Assembly (NCBI GenBank): GCA_030148625.1
Contig: JASBTC010000106.1
Span: 1 to 15,342, forward strand
Direction of reading: 5' to 3'
Source of the DNA: Sphingobium sp.
GTDB taxonomy: Bacteria > Pseudomonadota > Alphaproteobacteria > Sphingomonadales > Sphingomonadaceae
Length of the DNA: 15,342 nt
How positions within the stretch are numbered: position 1 is the stretch's first letter; the number at the start of each line of letters is the position of its first letter. A model generated the notes under the pieces. It made no database searches and was not told the DNA's origin. It was given only the letters and a program-made list of their open reading frames with translations. The translations under genes and the position numbers were made by a program. Positions 13,895 to 15,342 of the stretch are shown here, piece by piece.

Positions 13895-13906
13895 CACGCT
13901 AGCGTG
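13895..13906. promoter_or_regulatory. Perfect 12-bp palindrome before galE
   Basis: CACGCT/AGCGTG is fully symmetric and lies 5 nt upstream of the galE ATG at 13889. A second, weaker hairpin, GGTAAGC (13911-13917) with GCTTGCC (13928-13934), is next to it. These sit in the 136-bp divergent spacer between galE and the lipoprotein gene. They could be an operator or could block the ribosome site if galE starts at 13889; in the latter case the ATG at 13841 would be the real start. Confidence 0.35.
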
Positions 13907-14025
13907 ATTTGGTAAGCAATCCGTGAAGCTTGCCGGATCGGACGATGGCGGAGCGCTCGGTTTTGAGGCAGAATCGGCGTGCCGTTCGTTGTGGAGACGG
14001 CGAGTCGTGTAAAAAGGAATGCGAA

Positions 14026-14610
14026 ATGGCGGCCCCTTTCACCAAGGCCCTGATCATCGGCGCGGCGCTGGCGCTTTCGGGATGTGCGACAAGCCTGCCG
14101 TCGGTGCAGGTGACGCGTTTCCATCTCGGCCAGCCGATCCCGCCCGGGGGCATTAGCGTTCAGCCCTTCGTGTCGGACGGCGGCCTCGAATTCCAGACCT
14201 ACGCCAGTGCGGTGCAGGGCGAATTGACCCGGCTCGGCTATCCGGCGGCGGGGGCCGATGGCGGCCAATATGTCGCGATCGTCAGCGCGATGCGCGACAC
14301 GCGGGAAGCGTTGGCGCGCCGTTCGCCGGTGTCGGTCGGCATCGGCGGCGGAACCGGTAGTTATGGCGGTGGCGTCGGGCTGGGTGTCGGCATTTCGCTG
14401 GGCGGCAGGCCCAAGGGCAGCGTCGTCACCGAGCTGCGCGTCCAGATCAAGCGGCGCGGTGGCGGCGATGTGGTTTGGGAAGGGCGTGCCCAGCTCGAAG
14501 CACGGGAAAATGCGCCCGCGGCACAGCCGGGCATTGCCGCCGGAAAATTGGCGGCGGGATTGTTCAGGGACTTTCCCGGAGAGTCGGGGCGCACTATCAC
14601 GGTCAGATGA
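14026..14610 (+). CDS. Outer-membrane-targeted lipoprotein, DUF4136-like
   Basis: This 194-residue protein has a lipoprotein signal peptide: hydrophobic ALIIGAALALSGC with the lipobox L17-S-G-C20. Alanine at +2 is not an inner-membrane retention signal, so it should reach the outer membrane. The mature part begins with VQVTRFHLGQPIPPGGISVQPF (28-48) and LEFQTYASAVQGELTRLGY (54-72), the pattern of DUF4136-type lipoproteins, whose role is unknown. A glycine-rich stretch runs over 105-127. The ATG at 14026 is chosen over upstream in-frame codons because AAGGAA lies 6 nt before it and the signal peptide starts there. Its stop overlaps the next start as ATGA, so the two genes are translationally coupled. 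Confidence 0.82.
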   Translation: MAAPFTKALIIGAALALSGCATSLPSVQVTRFHLGQPIPPGGISVQPFVSDGGLEFQTYASAVQGELTRLGYPAAGADGGQYVAIVSAMRDTREALARRSPVSVGIGGGTGSYGGGVGLGVGISLGGRPKGSVVTELRVQIKRRGGGDVVWEGRAQLEARENAPAAQPGIAAGKLAAGLFRDFPGESGRTITVR

Positions 14611-15342
14611 CCTTCAGCATCAGTAGCGATTTCGACGGCGGCAACATCAAGCTGATCGCCGTCGAAGGCGACCGGGTGGATCTCGAGATCGTGCCCGACC
14701 GCATGTCCGATTTTTACCAATGGTTCTATTTTCGCGTTTCGGGCGCGGCGGGGCGCGACCTGACCCTGCGTATCCTGAACGGCGGAGGCGCGGCCTATCC
14801 CGGCGGCTGGCCCGATTACAAGGCGCGGGTGAGCCATGATGATGCGACCTGGCATCAGGCCGATACCGATTATGCCGACGGTGTGCTGACGATCCGGACC
14901 AGGGCGGAGGGCGACGCGCTGTGGCTCGCCTATTTCGCGCCATATTCGAGCGATCGTCACGCCGCGACGGTCGCGCGCATGGCGGCACAGCCCGGCGCCT
15001 CACACAGGGTGCTCGGACAGTCGCTCGACGGCAGGCCGATCGATCTGCTGAGCCTGGGCGAAGGATCGAAGCAGGTCTGGCTCTATGCCCGCCAGCATCC
15101 CGGCGAGACCATGGCGGAATGGTGGATCGAAGGCGTGCTGGACAAGCTCGTCGATCCCGACGATGCGGTGGCGGCGCTGCTGCGGCAAAAAGCGACGATC
15201 CACATCGTCCCCAACATGAATCCCGATGGCGCGGCGCGCGGGCATCTGCGCACCAATGCCGTCGGCATCAATCTCAACCGCGAATGGCATGAGCCGTCGA
15301 TGGACAAGAGCCCGGAAGTCTATCTGGTCCGTGCCGCGATGG
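14607..15342 (+). CDS. M14-family zinc carboxypeptidase, C-terminus cut by window edge
   Basis: The 245 residues seen belong to an M14 metallopeptidase of the cytosolic carboxypeptidase (CCP/AGBL) type. These enzymes remove C-terminal residues and, in eukaryotes, side-chain glutamates. Residues 1-115 form the beta-rich N-terminal domain typical of this subgroup (DFYQWFYFRVSG near 35-46 and LAYFAPYSSDRH near 108-119). The catalytic domain follows with R162-Q-H164-P-G-E167, giving zinc ligands H164 and E167, then VPNMNPDGAARG near 205-216 and N222-L-N224-R225 for substrate carboxylate binding. The third zinc histidine and catalytic glutamate lie beyond the window. No signal peptide is visible, so it is likely cytoplasmic. 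The start at 14607 overlaps the stop of the lipoprotein gene by 4 nt. Confidence 0.9.
   Translation, partial: MTFSISSDFDGGNIKLIAVEGDRVDLEIVPDRMSDFYQWFYFRVSGAAGRDLTLRILNGGGAAYPGGWPDYKARVSHDDATWHQADTDYADGVLTIRTRAEGDALWLAYFAPYSSDRHAATVARMAAQPGASHRVLGQSLDGRPIDLLSLGEGSKQVWLYARQHPGETMAEWWIEGVLDKLVDPDDAVAALLRQKATIHIVPNMNPDGAARGHLRTNAVGINLNREWHEPSMDKSPEVYLVRAAM

Overview
The window looks like chromosome from a high-GC alphaproteobacterium, most likely of the order Sphingomonadales. The evidence is two TonB-dependent receptors of the sphingomonad type, a DUF2312/GapR protein, a DUF1244 protein, the 41-residue cysteine-free form of ribosomal protein L36, and an alphaproteobacterial pyruvate kinase. No phage, integrase, transposase, CRISPR array, tRNA or rRNA gene was seen. 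Sixteen real genes are supported, including two cut by the window edges and one small ribosomal gene of 41 codons.

Layout. Positions 1-5588 hold an accessory uptake and metabolism block. A TonB-dependent receptor (minus, cut at the left edge) diverges across 154 bp from a three-gene plus-strand operon: a second TonB-dependent receptor, a phytanoyl-CoA-dioxygenase-type Fe(II)/2-oxoglutarate oxygenase, and a classical short-chain dehydrogenase. The spacing is 10 bp and then 0 bp. The simplest reading is outer-membrane import of a scarce or hydrophobic compound, followed by hydroxylation and oxidation of the resulting alcohol; the substrate cannot be read from sequence. Positions 5594-6723 hold three small minus-strand genes (DUF1244, GapR-like DUF2312, YbjQ/UPF0145), with a 20-bp-arm hairpin between the last two. 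Pyruvate kinase (6836-8299, plus, GTG start) diverges from them.

Positions 8424-10454 hold a divergent pair: a Tat-exported serine beta-lactamase-fold hydrolase with a helical-repeat tail, and a MarR-type regulator. Their 54-bp spacer carries an imperfect 20-bp palindrome, a likely operator. Downstream of marR, 210 bp of non-coding DNA contains a decayed fragment of pyruvate kinase (51 nt at 90% identity to the intact gene) that runs straight into a palindromic repeat. Positions 10665-12296 encode a DUF389 membrane protein with a long soluble C-terminal region. The 329 bp between it and rpmJ hold a long interrupted inverted repeat and a three-segment switchable hairpin. rpmJ and galE follow on the minus strand. 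Divergent from galE is a plus-strand lipoprotein gene (DUF4136-like) whose stop overlaps the start of an M14 zinc carboxypeptidase that runs off the right edge.

Most of the window is ordinary sphingomonad gene content. The least explained parts are the pyk remnant with its repeat, the hairpins at 5979-6033 and 12437-12618, the receptor-oxygenase-dehydrogenase operon, and the extra C-terminal tail on the DUF1244 protein.
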